Shown: positions 1 to 6,872 of the stretch, in pieces
Numbering within the stretch: position 1 is the first letter of the stretch
Layout: every line of letters starts with the position of its first letter
Assembly: GCA_021785335.1 (NCBI GenBank)
Contig: JAJYFW010000021.1
Coordinates: 1-10,558, forward strand
From: Pseudomonadota bacterium
GTDB taxonomy: Bacteria; Pseudomonadota; Alphaproteobacteria; Acetobacterales; Acetobacteraceae
Length of the DNA stretch: 10,558 nucleotides
Reading direction: 5' to 3'
Notes under the pieces: model-generated
Seen by the model: only the letters and a program-made list of their open reading frames with translations
What the model was told of the DNA's origin: nothing
The model's database searches: none
Position numbers and translations under genes: made by a program

Positions 1-791
1 TCAACGCGATGTCGATGGACCGCGATGGCAACGTGTTCGACTTCCACGGCGGGCGCGAGGATCTTGCGGCGGGGCGGATTCGTTTCGTGGGCGATCCGGC
101 GTCGCGCATCGCCGAGGATTATCTGCGCGTCCTGCGCTTCTTCCGCTTTCACGCGCGGTTTGGGCGGGTGGCGCCGGACGCGGCGACTCTCGCGGCGATA
201 CGCGACGGCGTGCCGGGACTGGCGCGGCTGGCCCCGGAGCGGGTGTGGCGGGAGATCCGCGGATTGCTCGCGACCCCCTCCCCGGCCGCGGCACTCGAGA
301 TGATGCGCGCGACGGGCGTGCTGGCGGCGGTGCTGCCGGAGGCGGTGGGCAAGGCGCCGGAAAAGGGCGACGCGCTGGTGCGGCTCGCGGGGCTGATCGG
401 CGGCGCCGGCGCGGCAGACTCGGCGCGAAAGGTGGCCGCGCGACTCCGGCTTTCGGGGGCGGAGCGCGACCGGCTCGCAGCGCTGGTCGCGGGGCCGGCG
501 CCGGCGGCGGCGCGGCGGGCGCTGCGGGCGGCGATCGCGACGCTGGGGCGCGACGTGGTGCTCGGGCGGCTGGTCCTGGCCGACGCCGACGCGGCGACGA
601 TGGCGATGGCGGGGAGCGAGCAGGTCGCGCCTTTTCCGCTGCATGGGCGCGACCTCGAGGCGCTGGGGATCGCCGGCGGGCGCGCGATGGGCGAACTGCT
701 GCGCGAGATCGAGACCTGGTGGCTGGCGGGCGGGGCGGAGGCGGACCGGGAGTCGTGCCTCGCCGAGGCGCGGCGGCGGATGGTGATGTAG
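1..791 (+). CDS. cca: CCA tRNA nucleotidyltransferase, C-terminal part (5' truncated by window edge)
   Basis: This is the 3' portion of a class II CCA-adding enzyme / poly(A)-polymerase-family protein, which adds or repairs the 3' CCA of tRNAs in the cytoplasm. The reading frame is open from the window edge (first full codon at base 3). It starts within the family's INAM motif, seen as NAMSMD, so the catalytic head with its GxD...DxD carboxylates lies outside the window. Counting from the first visible Met (base 9), the FVGDP motif lies near residues 26-30 and the LRVLRFFRFHARFGR helix near 39-53. The second is typical of the RNA and SrmB-binding neck domain. A less conserved Ala/Arg-rich body follows and the gene stops at TAG 789-791. 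It is convergent with the cytochrome b561 gene, 63 bp away. The Met at base 9 is internal to the motif and is not the true start. Identification is confident; the split between CCA-adding and poly(A) activity cannot be judged without the head domain. Confidence 0.92.
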   Translation, partial: NAMSMDRDGNVFDFHGGREDLAAGRIRFVGDPASRIAEDYLRVLRFFRFHARFGRVAPDAATLAAIRDGVPGLARLAPERVWREIRGLLATPSPAAALEMMRATGVLAAVLPEAVGKAPEKGDALVRLAGLIGGAGAADSARKVAARLRLSGAERDRLAALVAGPAPAAARRALRAAIATLGRDVVLGRLVLADADAATMAMAGSEQVAPFPLHGRDLEALGIAGGRAMGELLREIETWWLAGGAEADRESCLAEARRRMVM

Positions 792-815
792 CCGCGCGGG
801 GTTGCCGAGCGGCCG

Positions 816-842
816 GATCGGCCCCGTTTCATGGGGCCGGTT
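816..842. terminator. Hairpin between convergent cca and cytochrome b561 genes, possible bidirectional terminator
   Basis: A 7-bp perfect stem (CGGCCCC at 819-825, GGGGCCG at 833-839) encloses a 7-nt loop. It can be extended outward by wobble and A-T pairs to about 816-842. It lies in the 63-bp gap where two genes converge, which suits a shared terminator. Neither side has a T-run, so it is not a canonical intrinsic terminator. The call rests on position and symmetry only. Confidence 0.4.
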
Positions 843-854
843 ACATCGAGCCGG

Positions 855-1481
855 CTACAGCGGCAGGGCGTCACGCAGCATGCGGCGGGCGTGCTCCACC
901 CAGTAGGTGACGCGGCGCGAACGCGGCACCTGCAGGTTGAGCGGAATCATCCGGTGCAGGACCTCGTCGCGCAGCACGTAGTGGTGCAGGAGCGCGGCGG
1001 CGGCGTGCAGCCCGACCACGATGACGATGCCGTTGGCGGCGAACTCGTGCATCGAGAGCAGCGTGTGGCGCGAGAGGAACGACAGGTTGATCAGCGCCGG
1101 CACCTGGAACAGGCCGAAGAAGGAGATCGCGTGGCCGCCGCGCCATTCGGCCAGGATGCCGAGCGCAACCGTGGCCATCATCAGCACGTAGAGGACGATG
1201 TGGCCGGCATAGGCGGCGAGGCCCATCAGCCCCTGCTCGTGTTCCGGTGCCTTCCGGGCGGCACGCCAGACGAGCCGCAGGACCACAACGGCGCCGACGG
1301 CGATGCCAAGGGCGTAATGGGTGCTCTCCATCCAGTGCATCAGCGCACTGCCGCGCCCGCCGATGAAGCGGAGCTGGCCGAGTGCGTAGACGGCACCGAT
1401 CAGGATCGCGGTCATCCAGTGGAAGAGGATCGCCATCACATCGTAGCGCGCCAAGGTGGCGGTCGGGCGGGGTTCGGGCAT
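855..1481 (-). CDS. cybB: Cytochrome b561 (CybB-type di-heme membrane protein)
   Basis: This is a four-helix, di-heme b membrane protein of the bacterial cytochrome b561 family (CybB/YodB type). The family moves electrons at the inner membrane between quinol and acceptors such as superoxide. With the start at 1481 the protein is 208 residues, a usual length is around 175-200. Predicted heme-ligand histidines are H21 (FHW, helix 1), H55 (STHYALG, helix 2), H145 and H159 (MHEFAANG...GLHAAAALLHH, helix 4). Their spacings of 34 and 14 match the E. coli CybB pattern as I recall it. The SFFGLFQVP loop (about 120-128) is also typical. I chose the start at 1481 over an in-frame ATG at 1514 because GGAG lies 10 nt before it (1492-1495), while nothing ribosome-binding-like precedes 1514. 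It follows ald on the same strand after about 158 bp, so it probably has its own promoter. Confidence 0.9.
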   Translation of the reverse strand: MPEPRPTATLARYDVMAILFHWMTAILIGAVYALGQLRFIGGRGSALMHWMESTHYALGIAVGAVVVLRLVWRAARKAPEHEQGLMGLAAYAGHIVLYVLMMATVALGILAEWRGGHAISFFGLFQVPALINLSFLSRHTLLSMHEFAANGIVIVVGLHAAAALLHHYVLRDEVLHRMIPLNLQVPRSRRVTYWVEHARRMLRDALPL

Positions 1482-1538
1482 CGCGAACAGGCTCCGGTTG
1501 CTGCAACGCAACATGGGATGCCGATGCGGCGTTTTCAG

Positions 1539-1596
1539 GGCCGCCTGATCAAGCGGCCATCACCGGGCGCGGCGTTCTGGCTTGCGCAAAACGCCG
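1539..1596 (-). terminator. Two successive hairpins downstream of ald
   Basis: The gap between ald and the cytochrome b561 gene holds two dyads. One has arms CGGCGTT (1570-1576) and AACGCCG (1590-1596) around a 13-nt loop. The other has arms GGCCGC (1539-1544) and GCGGCC (1553-1558) around an 8-nt loop. In the direction of ald transcription they follow its stop codon by about 40-100 bp, the expected place for transcript 3' ends. No T-tract follows either, so termination is an inference. In such GC-rich DNA, dyads of this size can also occur by chance. Confidence 0.3.
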
Positions 1597-1639
1597 GTCC
1601 CGTGAAAGCCGCCTGAAAGCCTCGCCGGCCCGCGGCCGT

Positions 1640-2758
1640 TCAGGCGGCGAGGGCCTGTTTCGGGTCCTGCCAGGCGAGGCCGAGCGCGTCCGCCACCGCC
1701 TTGTAGGTGACGTGGCCGGCATGGACGTTGAGGCCGGCGCAGAGATGCGGGTCGTCCCTGAGGGCCTGGCGCCAGCCCTTGTTGGCGAGCGCCAGCACGA
1801 AGGGCAGCGTCATGTTGTTCAGCGCGAAGGTGGAGGTGCGGGCCACGCCGCCCGGCATGTTGGCCACGCAATAATGCACGATACCGTCCACGATGTAGGT
1901 CGGCGCCGAATGGGTGGTGGCGTGCGAGGTCTCCGTGCAGCCGCCCTGGTCGATGGCAACGTCGACGATGGCCGCCCCTCGCTTCATCGTGCCGAGCATG
2001 GCGCGGGTGACGAGCTTGGGCGCCGCGGCGCCGGGGATGAGCACCGTGCCGATGATGAGGTCGGCGCGAGCGACCAGTTCCGCGATCGCGTCGCGGGTGG
2101 AGAAGACCGTGCGCACGCGCTCGCCGAAGCGCGCGACCTGGTTGCGCAGCACGGTCGCCGAGCGGTCCACCACGGTCACCGAGGCGCCCATGCCGATCGC
2201 CATCATCGCGGCGTTGGTGCCGGAGACGCCGCCGCCGAGGATCAGCACGTCCGCCGGCGGCACGCCCGGCACGCCGCCGAGCAGCACGCCACGCCCGCCC
2301 ATCGCGTTCTCCAGGCAGTGCGCGCCGACCTGGACCGCCATGCGGCCCGCGACCTCGGACATCGGCATCAGCAACGGCAGGCCACCCGATGCGTCCGTCA
2401 CCGTCTCATAGGCGATGCAGGTGGCGCCGGAGGCGACCAGATCCTTCGTCTGCTCGGGATCGGGAGCAAGATGGAGGTAGGTGAACAGCACCTGGCCGGG
2501 GCGCAGGCGAGCGCGCTCCGGGGCCAGCGGCTCCTTCACCTTCACGATCATCTCGGCATCGCTCCAGACCGTCTCCGCGTCGGGCACGATGCGGGCGCCG
2601 GCGCGGACATAGTCAGCGTCGGTGACGCCCGAGCCGAGCCCCGCGCCCTGCTGAACCAGCACCTCGTGGCCGTGCCCCACGAGTTCCGAGACGGAGGACG
2701 GGATCAGGCCGACGCGATCCTCGCGGTCCTTGATTTCCTTGGGCACGCCGACGCGCAT
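1640..2758 (-). CDS. ald: Alanine dehydrogenase
   Basis: Ald is a cytoplasmic NAD-dependent enzyme that interconverts L-alanine and pyruvate plus ammonia, linking amino-acid use to central carbon metabolism. At 372 residues it has the normal family length. The start at 2758 opens with [18 protein letters not shown], the family's N-terminal signature. Key residues fall at the numbers known for the family: R15 and K75 (substrate binding), H96 (catalysis) and D270. The Rossmann glycine motif GGGVSG spans 175-180 and the NAD-ribose acidic residue is D198. An earlier in-frame ATG at 2776 overlaps the ribosome binding site AGGAG (2769-2773), so it is not used. Upstream is a 138-bp gap after the dehydrogenase gene on the same strand. 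Ald may be read through from the PrpD-MFS-dehydrogenase unit or have its own promoter. No adjacent Lrp-type ald regulator is visible. Confidence 0.97.
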   Translation of the reverse strand: MRVGVPKEIKDREDRVGLIPSSVSELVGHGHEVLVQQGAGLGSGVTDADYVRAGARIVPDAETVWSDAEMIVKVKEPLAPERARLRPGQVLFTYLHLAPDPEQTKDLVASGATCIAYETVTDASGGLPLLMPMSEVAGRMAVQVGAHCLENAMGGRGVLLGGVPGVPPADVLILGGGVSGTNAAMMAIGMGASVTVVDRSATVLRNQVARFGERVRTVFSTRDAIAELVARADLIIGTVLIPGAAAPKLVTRAMLGTMKRGAAIVDVAIDQGGCTETSHATTHSAPTYIVDGIVHYCVANMPGGVARTSTFALNNMTLPFVLALANKGWRQALRDDPHLCAGLNVHAGHVTYKAVADALGLAWQDPKQALAA

Positions 2759-2768
2759 GGGCAGGTTT

Positions 2769-2773
2769 CTCCT
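2769..2773 (-). promoter_or_regulatory. Ribosome binding site of ald
   Basis: AGGAG on the minus strand lies 10 nt before the ATG at 2758 (8 nt if read as AGGAGAA). It overlaps the alternative ATG at 2776, so it settles the start in favour of the downstream codon. Confidence 0.8.
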
Positions 2774-2875
2774 CATTGGTGCGGCCGCCTTGCGCGGGCG
2801 GTCCGGGCCGGAAACGAGGAGCGCTTATGAGCCCGGACGGGCGGCGCATGCAACGAAGCGCAGCCATGCACCGGA

Positions 2876-2910
2876 TGCCGGGATCAGATGTCGGGATCAG
2901 ATGCCGAGAT
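2876..2910. repeat. 13-bp tandem repeat spanning the stop codon of the dehydrogenase gene
   Basis: Two 13-bp units, TGCCGGGATCAGA (2876-2888) and TGTCGGGATCAGA (2889-2901), differ at one base. A third partial unit (2902-2910) matches at eight of nine positions. The TGA stop of the minus-strand dehydrogenase gene (2897-2899) lies in the second unit. The third unit is inside the coding sequence and encodes part of its last residues. This looks like a local slippage duplication of the gene's end. Confidence 0.8.
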
Positions 2911-3955
2911 GGCCGATGATCGCCTCCGCCATCGCGGTGGTGGTGCCCTCCCCGCCGAGGTCGGGCGTGAGCGAGAGGCGGTGCTCGACGACGTGTTCCA
3001 CGGCGCGGCCGATCATGGCGCCGGCGGCGAGCGCCGGCTCCGATCTGTGGTGGCGGCCGAGCCAGTCGAACAGCATCTTGCCCGACATGACCATGGCGTA
3101 GGGGTTGGCGATGTTGCGCCCGGCGATGTCCGGCGCCGAGCCGTGGGTGGCCTGCGCCATGGCGTGGCGCGGCCCCGCGGAGAGCCCGGCGGCCATGCCG
3201 AGCCCGCCGACCAGGCCCGCCGCCTCGTCCGTAAGGATGTCGCCGAACATGTTGGTGGTGACGACCACGTCGTAGCGCTGCGGCGTCATCACCAGACGCA
3301 TGGCGAAGGTGTCGACGATCGCCTCGTCGTAGGTGACGTCCGGGTATTCCTTCGCGAGCTTGCGGCACTCCTCGGCGAACATGCCGCAGCCGAGCTTGAA
3401 GACCGTGTCCTTGTGCACGGCGGTGAGATGCCCACGGCGGGCGCGCGCAAGCTCGAAGGCGGCGCGCGCCACCTTCGAGGAGCCGGCGCGGGTGATGACG
3501 CGCACCGAGATGGTGACGTCGTGTGTCGGGCGGAACTCGCCGCAGCCGGCCACGACGTTGCGGTCCGGCTGGAAGCCCTCGTTGTTCTCGCGCACGATGA
3601 CGAGATCCACGCCCTGATGCAGGCACGGCAGCGTGGTGTAGGACTTCGCCGGCCTGATGTTCGCAAACAAGTCGAAATGCTTGCGCAGGATCGGGTGCGG
3701 ATTGATCGCCTCCGGAACCTTCGGGTAGGCCATGTGGCCGATCGGGCCCAGGATCCAGCCCGCCATCGCCTCGAGCCGGGGCAGCGTGTCTTCCGGCAGC
3801 GTGGTGCCGAGCGTGTCGTAGGCCCGCCGGCCGATGGGCAGTTGTTCCCATTCCACGGCAAGCCCGGCCTTCGCCGCCGCCGCCTTCATCACCTCGACCG
3901 TGACGGGGACGATCTCGTGGCCGATATCGTCGCCGTCGAGGATTCCGATTTTCAC
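2897..3955 (-). CDS. Isocitrate/isopropylmalate dehydrogenase-family oxidoreductase, substrate unknown
   Basis: This belongs to the NAD(P)-dependent, metal-dependent beta-hydroxyacid oxidative decarboxylase family (isopropylmalate, isocitrate, homoisocitrate and tartrate/malate dehydrogenases). With the GTG start at 3955 it has 352 residues, the normal length. Visible motifs are R91 and R101 (LRKHFDLFANIRP), R122 in VRENNEG, K182 in AVHKDTVFK, D215, and D239/D243 in the family signature NMFGDILTDEAAGL, then HGSAPDIAG near 271-279. Two departures stand out. Q129 sits where the catalytic Tyr of the RELTGGIY / RENTEGxY motif is expected, and the N-terminal GDGIG reads GDDIG. An ATG at 4009 would add 18 non-conserved residues and overlap the transporter gene by 32 bp. 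I prefer GTG 3955 because the fold begins there, AAGGG precedes it by 8 nt, and it leaves a 22-bp gap. Specific names such as LeuB or TtuC are not justified. Confidence 0.88.
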   Translation of the reverse strand: MKIGILDGDDIGHEIVPVTVEVMKAAAAKAGLAVEWEQLPIGRRAYDTLGTTLPEDTLPRLEAMAGWILGPIGHMAYPKVPEAINPHPILRKHFDLFANIRPAKSYTTLPCLHQGVDLVIVRENNEGFQPDRNVVAGCGEFRPTHDVTISVRVITRAGSSKVARAAFELARARRGHLTAVHKDTVFKLGCGMFAEECRKLAKEYPDVTYDEAIVDTFAMRLVMTPQRYDVVVTTNMFGDILTDEAAGLVGGLGMAAGLSAGPRHAMAQATHGSAPDIAGRNIANPYAMVMSGKMLFDWLGRHHRSEPALAAGAMIGRAVEHVVEHRLSLTPDLGGEGTTTAMAEAIIGHLGI

Positions 3956-3977
3956 GTCGCGTGCCCTTGCTCGGGTG

Positions 3978-5375
3978 TCAGGGAGAGAGGACTTCGAGGG
4001 CGCGGCCATTGGTGCGCGGGCCGAAGGCGCCGATGGCGATGACGATGGCCGCCATCGCGACGCCGCTCATGGCGAAGACACCCGGCGGGCCGAAGGCGGC
4101 GAGCAGGCTGGCCACCCAGTAGCCGATGAAGATCGAGCTGATGCGGCTCCAGGAGAAGGTGAAGCCCACGGCGCGGGCGCGAATGCGTGTCGGGAACAGT
4201 TCCGCGGCGTAGGGGTGGAAGATCGCGATCAGCCAGTTGTTGCCGAGCGCGATCAGGGCGCCGCTGATCATCACGGTGACGACGTCGTGAGCGTTGGCGA
4301 ACACCATGCCGGCGATGGCGATGAGCAGCGCGCTGCCGACGAGCTGGAATTTACGCTCGATCTTCTCCGAGAAGTAGCTGGCAAGCGCCGCCGCGATCGG
4401 CGCGATGAGCACGATCATCGCCGTGTAGTCGAGCGAGTGGATGATGGTGAAGCCCTTCTTGACGAGCAGGATCGGCGCGAAGGCGGTGAAGCCGAACACC
4501 GCGATGGTCTGGGCGAACTGGAAGATCGAGATCATGATGGTTCGCGGCAGGTAGAAGGAGGAGAACATCTCCGTCCAATGCCCTGCCGCCGTCTCCGCCT
4601 CCGGCGTGTCGGCGCTTGGCACCGGCAGCTCGCGGCCGAGCTCGGCGCGCACGCCGGCCTCGATCATCGAGACGACTCGGTCGGCTTCATCGTAGCGGCC
4701 GTGGACCTCGAGCCAGCGCGGCGATTCCGGCAGGCCCCGCTGCACGAACAGCACCAGGATGCCGCCCACGGCGCCGATCGCCACCACCCAGCGCCAGCCG
4801 GCGATGCCGAGCGGGGCCGCGGGCACCAGCCATGCGGAGAGGAAAGCGGCGACGGGGACGGCGGTGAGCACGAAGATGTAGGCCGCCGTCATGTAGCGCC
4901 CGCGGGTCGAGCGCGGGGTCAACTCCGTGATGTAGCTGTCGTTGTTGATGAGCTGCATGCCGACGGCGAGGCCGGCGATGAAGCGCATCAGGTCGATGAG
5001 TCCCGGGTCGGAGAGGAAGGCGATGATGAGCTGGGCGATGGAATAGACAATCATCGAGTAGACGAAGATCGCGCGCCGCCCCAGCCGGTCGGAGACGAAG
5101 CTGAACGCGATCGTGCTGATGAACATGCCGAGGAAGAAGGTCGCGAGGAAGCTCGCGAAGAGACGCGTGTCGAACAGGCTGCCGGGCTTGGCTGCGAAGA
5201 TGCCGGCCTTGACCAGGCCGAGCGAGATGAAGCCCGGCATGAACAGCTCGTAGAACTCGAACCAGCCGCCCGAGGCGATCCGCGCGACCAGGCCCAGCAT
5301 GTGGCGTGACGGCGGCAGGCGGTCGATGCGTGCCAGGATCGTATGTCGTGGCAGGGGCCGGCTCGATTGGCTCAT
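3978..5375 (-). CDS. MFS transporter, sugar/metabolite:H+ symporter type
   Basis: This 465-residue inner-membrane transporter of the major facilitator superfamily has about 12 hydrophobic segments in two halves, with a hydrophilic central loop near residues 220-270. Family signatures are the loop 2-3 motif DRLGRR (96-101), RFIAGLAVG...YITELTPRSTRGR (131-160), PESPRW (216-221) and the second-half AELFPTRIRAR (391-401). These are typical of the sugar_tr-type group that includes organic-acid and aromatic-acid porters. The start at 5375 is supported by AGGAG (5383-5387) 7 nt upstream. It lies 44 bp after the PrpD-family gene and 22 bp before (or overlapping) the dehydrogenase gene on the same strand, so it probably imports the substrate those enzymes degrade. 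The substrate cannot be read from the sequence; a carboxylate or hydroxyacid is my inference from the neighbours. Confidence 0.92.
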   Translation of the reverse strand: MSQSSRPLPRHTILARIDRLPPSRHMLGLVARIASGGWFEFYELFMPGFISLGLVKAGIFAAKPGSLFDTRLFASFLATFFLGMFISTIAFSFVSDRLGRRAIFVYSMIVYSIAQLIIAFLSDPGLIDLMRFIAGLAVGMQLINNDSYITELTPRSTRGRYMTAAYIFVLTAVPVAAFLSAWLVPAAPLGIAGWRWVVAIGAVGGILVLFVQRGLPESPRWLEVHGRYDEADRVVSMIEAGVRAELGRELPVPSADTPEAETAAGHWTEMFSSFYLPRTIMISIFQFAQTIAVFGFTAFAPILLVKKGFTIIHSLDYTAMIVLIAPIAAALASYFSEKIERKFQLVGSALLIAIAGMVFANAHDVVTVMISGALIALGNNWLIAIFHPYAAELFPTRIRARAVGFTFSWSRISSIFIGYWVASLLAAFGPPGVFAMSGVAMAAIVIAIGAFGPRTNGRALEVLSP

Positions 5376-5382
5376 GGACGTT

Positions 5383-5387
5383 CTCCT
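5383..5387 (-). promoter_or_regulatory. Ribosome binding site of the MFS transporter gene
   Basis: AGGAG on the minus strand lies 7 nt before the ATG at 5375, within the 44-bp gap after the PrpD-family gene. Its strength implies independent translation initiation inside the operon. Confidence 0.75.
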
Positions 5388-5419
5388 GTTCGTTCTTCGT
5401 GTGTTTGCTTGTCGCGCGG

Positions 5420-6790
5420 TCAGGGACTTGCTGCCTCGGCGACGGTGGCGGCCGAGTCCAGCGACCCGATCCGCCAGGCGAGATCCAGCAGATGCCGCGC
5501 CCGCGCCTCGCCCAGGTGCGGGCCGACGAGGGCGAGGAATTTCCGTTCCAGATCAGCATCGGTCATCGGGTGCGCGATGCTGCCGATCGCGTGCGCGACG
5601 TGAAGCTCCGCGCGCGAACCGTCGGCCAGCGTCACGGCGACGTGAGCGGCGTCGGGGGCCAGGGCGGGGTCGAGCACCGCGGTGACGCGCCGGCGCAGGG
5701 CGACGACAGTGGGGTCCGCCACCGCGCGGTCGCTGAACTGTTCCTCGCCGCCATCGCCCTCGACGAGGGTCACGGCGGCGGCGTGATAGATGCTGAACTT
5801 GCCCTCGAGCCCGGTGCGCGGCTCGGTCTTGCCGGTGAGCTCCAGCACCAGCGGATGCACCTTGAGCGTGACGGCCTCGATCGCGCCGGCGTCGATGCCC
5901 TTCGCGCGCAGTTGCAGGCAGCCGTCGATGGTGGGGTGGATGACGATGCCGCAGGCGAAGGGCTTGTAGGTGTTGGCGAGGATTTCGTAGCGCTCGCCGA
6001 GCGCGTCCGTGATCTTCGCGGGATCGTGGCGGGTGCTGAGCACGTTGAGCCAGCCGCGTTTCGCCTCGAGCGCCGCCGTCGAGCTGGTGTAGCCGCTGGC
6101 CGCCAGCAGCGCCGCGGTCATGCCGTTCTGCGCCGCGCGGGCGGGGTGAAAGCTCTTGGTCATGCTGCCGAACATCTCGCGCAGGCCGACGGGCTGGCTG
6201 GCGGCGAGGCCGAGCGCCCATGCCATGCGCTCCGCGTCCAGCCCCAGCACCTTGCCGATGGCGGCTGCGGCGCCGAACACGCCGGCGGTGCCGGTGATGT
6301 GCCAGCCGACATCGTAGTGCTCGGGGAAGACGGCGTTGCCGATGCGGCATTCGACATCGACGCCCAACACAAGCGCGTTGACGAAGTCCCGCCCGCTCAT
6401 GGGCTGGTGCTGGGCGAAGGCGAGCAGCGCACCGGCAACCGGCCCGGCGGGGTGGATCACGGTGCGCAGATGCGTGTCATCGAAGTCGAACACGTGCGAG
6501 GCGATGCCGTTGACCAGGCTCGCGTGCAGGGGATCGAGCTTTTCATTGCGGCCGAGCACCGAGGCCGTGGGCCGCCCGGAGAACGGCGAGAGGGCGGCGA
6601 GTGCCGCGTCGACCGCCTCGTGCCGGCAGCCGCCGACGGCGCAGCCGAGCCAGTTGACGAAGGTGCGCGCGGCCTCGTGGCGCACGGGCTTCGGCAGCGC
6701 TTCGGGCCGCGCCGCGGCGAGGTGACACGCGAGCAGCAGCGTAACGGGCGGCGGGGCCACGGTGCCGGCGGCTTGCGTGTGGTCGGGCAA
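5420..6790 (-). CDS. MmgE/PrpD family protein
   Basis: The MmgE/PrpD fold covers 2-methylcitrate dehydratase, cis-aconitate decarboxylase and iminodisuccinate epimerase, all acting on small di- or tricarboxylates. Counting from a TTG start at 6790 the protein has 456 residues, the usual length. Conserved segments are FDFDDTH (101-107) followed by HPAGPV (113-118), GWHITGT (162-168), the KSFHPARAAQNG stretch with K212 and H215, and YKPFACGIVIHP (275-286). No ATG lies near the expected N-terminus. The first in-frame ATGs upstream would run through the promoter region and into gntR, so a TTG at 6790 (preceded by a GGAAGGG-like purine run) or a GTG at 6760 is likely. It is the first gene of the minus-strand unit, divergent from the GntR gene by 82 bp. 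Calling it PrpD itself is unwarranted because no methylcitrate synthase or methylisocitrate lyase gene is nearby. Confidence 0.9.
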   Translation of the reverse strand: MPDHTQAAGTVAPPPVTLLLACHLAAARPEALPKPVRHEAARTFVNWLGCAVGGCRHEAVDAALAALSPFSGRPTASVLGRNEKLDPLHASLVNGIASHVFDFDDTHLRTVIHPAGPVAGALLAFAQHQPMSGRDFVNALVLGVDVECRIGNAVFPEHYDVGWHITGTAGVFGAAAAIGKVLGLDAERMAWALGLAASQPVGLREMFGSMTKSFHPARAAQNGMTAALLAASGYTSSTAALEAKRGWLNVLSTRHDPAKITDALGERYEILANTYKPFACGIVIHPTIDGCLQLRAKGIDAGAIEAVTLKVHPLVLELTGKTEPRTGLEGKFSIYHAAAVTLVEGDGGEEQFSDRAVADPTVVALRRRVTAVLDPALAPDAAHVAVTLADGSRAELHVAHAIGSIAHPMTDADLERKFLALVGPHLGEARARHLLDLAWRIGSLDSAATVAEAASP

Positions 6791-6872
6791 GGACCCTTCC
6801 CCCAAAGTTTGTATATTGTCGACATTTAGGCAAAGATGGCGCCCGAACGCAACCCCAGGCATAAATCGACGG
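6791..6872. promoter_or_regulatory. Divergent promoter/operator region between the PrpD-family gene and gntR
   Basis: This 82-bp gap separates two divergently read genes and contains an AT-rich island (about 6803-6835) in otherwise very GC-rich DNA. In it lies the perfect 8-bp palindrome TGTCGACA (6817-6824), within TTGTCGACAT. This fits the GTnnAC core often seen in operators of FCD-type GntR regulators. A TTGTATA sequence overlaps just upstream, and CAAAG occurs on both sides (6803-6807, 6831-6835). A possible plus-strand promoter is TTGTAT, 17 bp, AAAGAT, but the -10 match is poor. Binding by the adjacent GntR protein is an inference from its position and symmetry. Confidence 0.6.

Noticed and set aside
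1526..1580. Two similar GCGGCGTT segments (near 1526-1533 and 1569-1576) as a direct repeat
   Set aside because: The shared stretch is only about 8 bp of a GC-rich word, and one copy is explained as a hairpin arm. It is too short to call a repeat element.
1382..2830. Long open frame on the plus strand (482 codons) opposite ald
   Set aside because: Its translation is Arg/His/Gly/Ala-rich with no recognisable domain. It lies exactly antisense to ald, whose catalytic residues are all in place. Such shadow frames are normal in DNA this GC-rich.
2613..3851. Minus-strand open frame (412 codons) overlapping the dehydrogenase and ald in another frame
   Set aside because: Its translation is rich in Arg, His, Pro and Gly, as expected of a shifted frame in GC-rich coding DNA. 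Both overlapping genes have intact conserved motifs in their own frames, so there is no sign of a real fusion or frameshift.
3834..5309. Long plus-strand open frame (491 codons) opposite the MFS gene
   Set aside because: The product is a low-complexity run of Asp/Glu/Arg/His/Gly, the antisense image of membrane helices. The minus-strand frame has clear MFS motifs and a good ribosome binding site.
5306..6829. Long plus-strand open frame (507 codons) opposite the PrpD-family gene
   Set aside because: It has no family resemblance, is antisense to a well-conserved protein, and crosses the divergent promoter. It is a GC-driven shadow.
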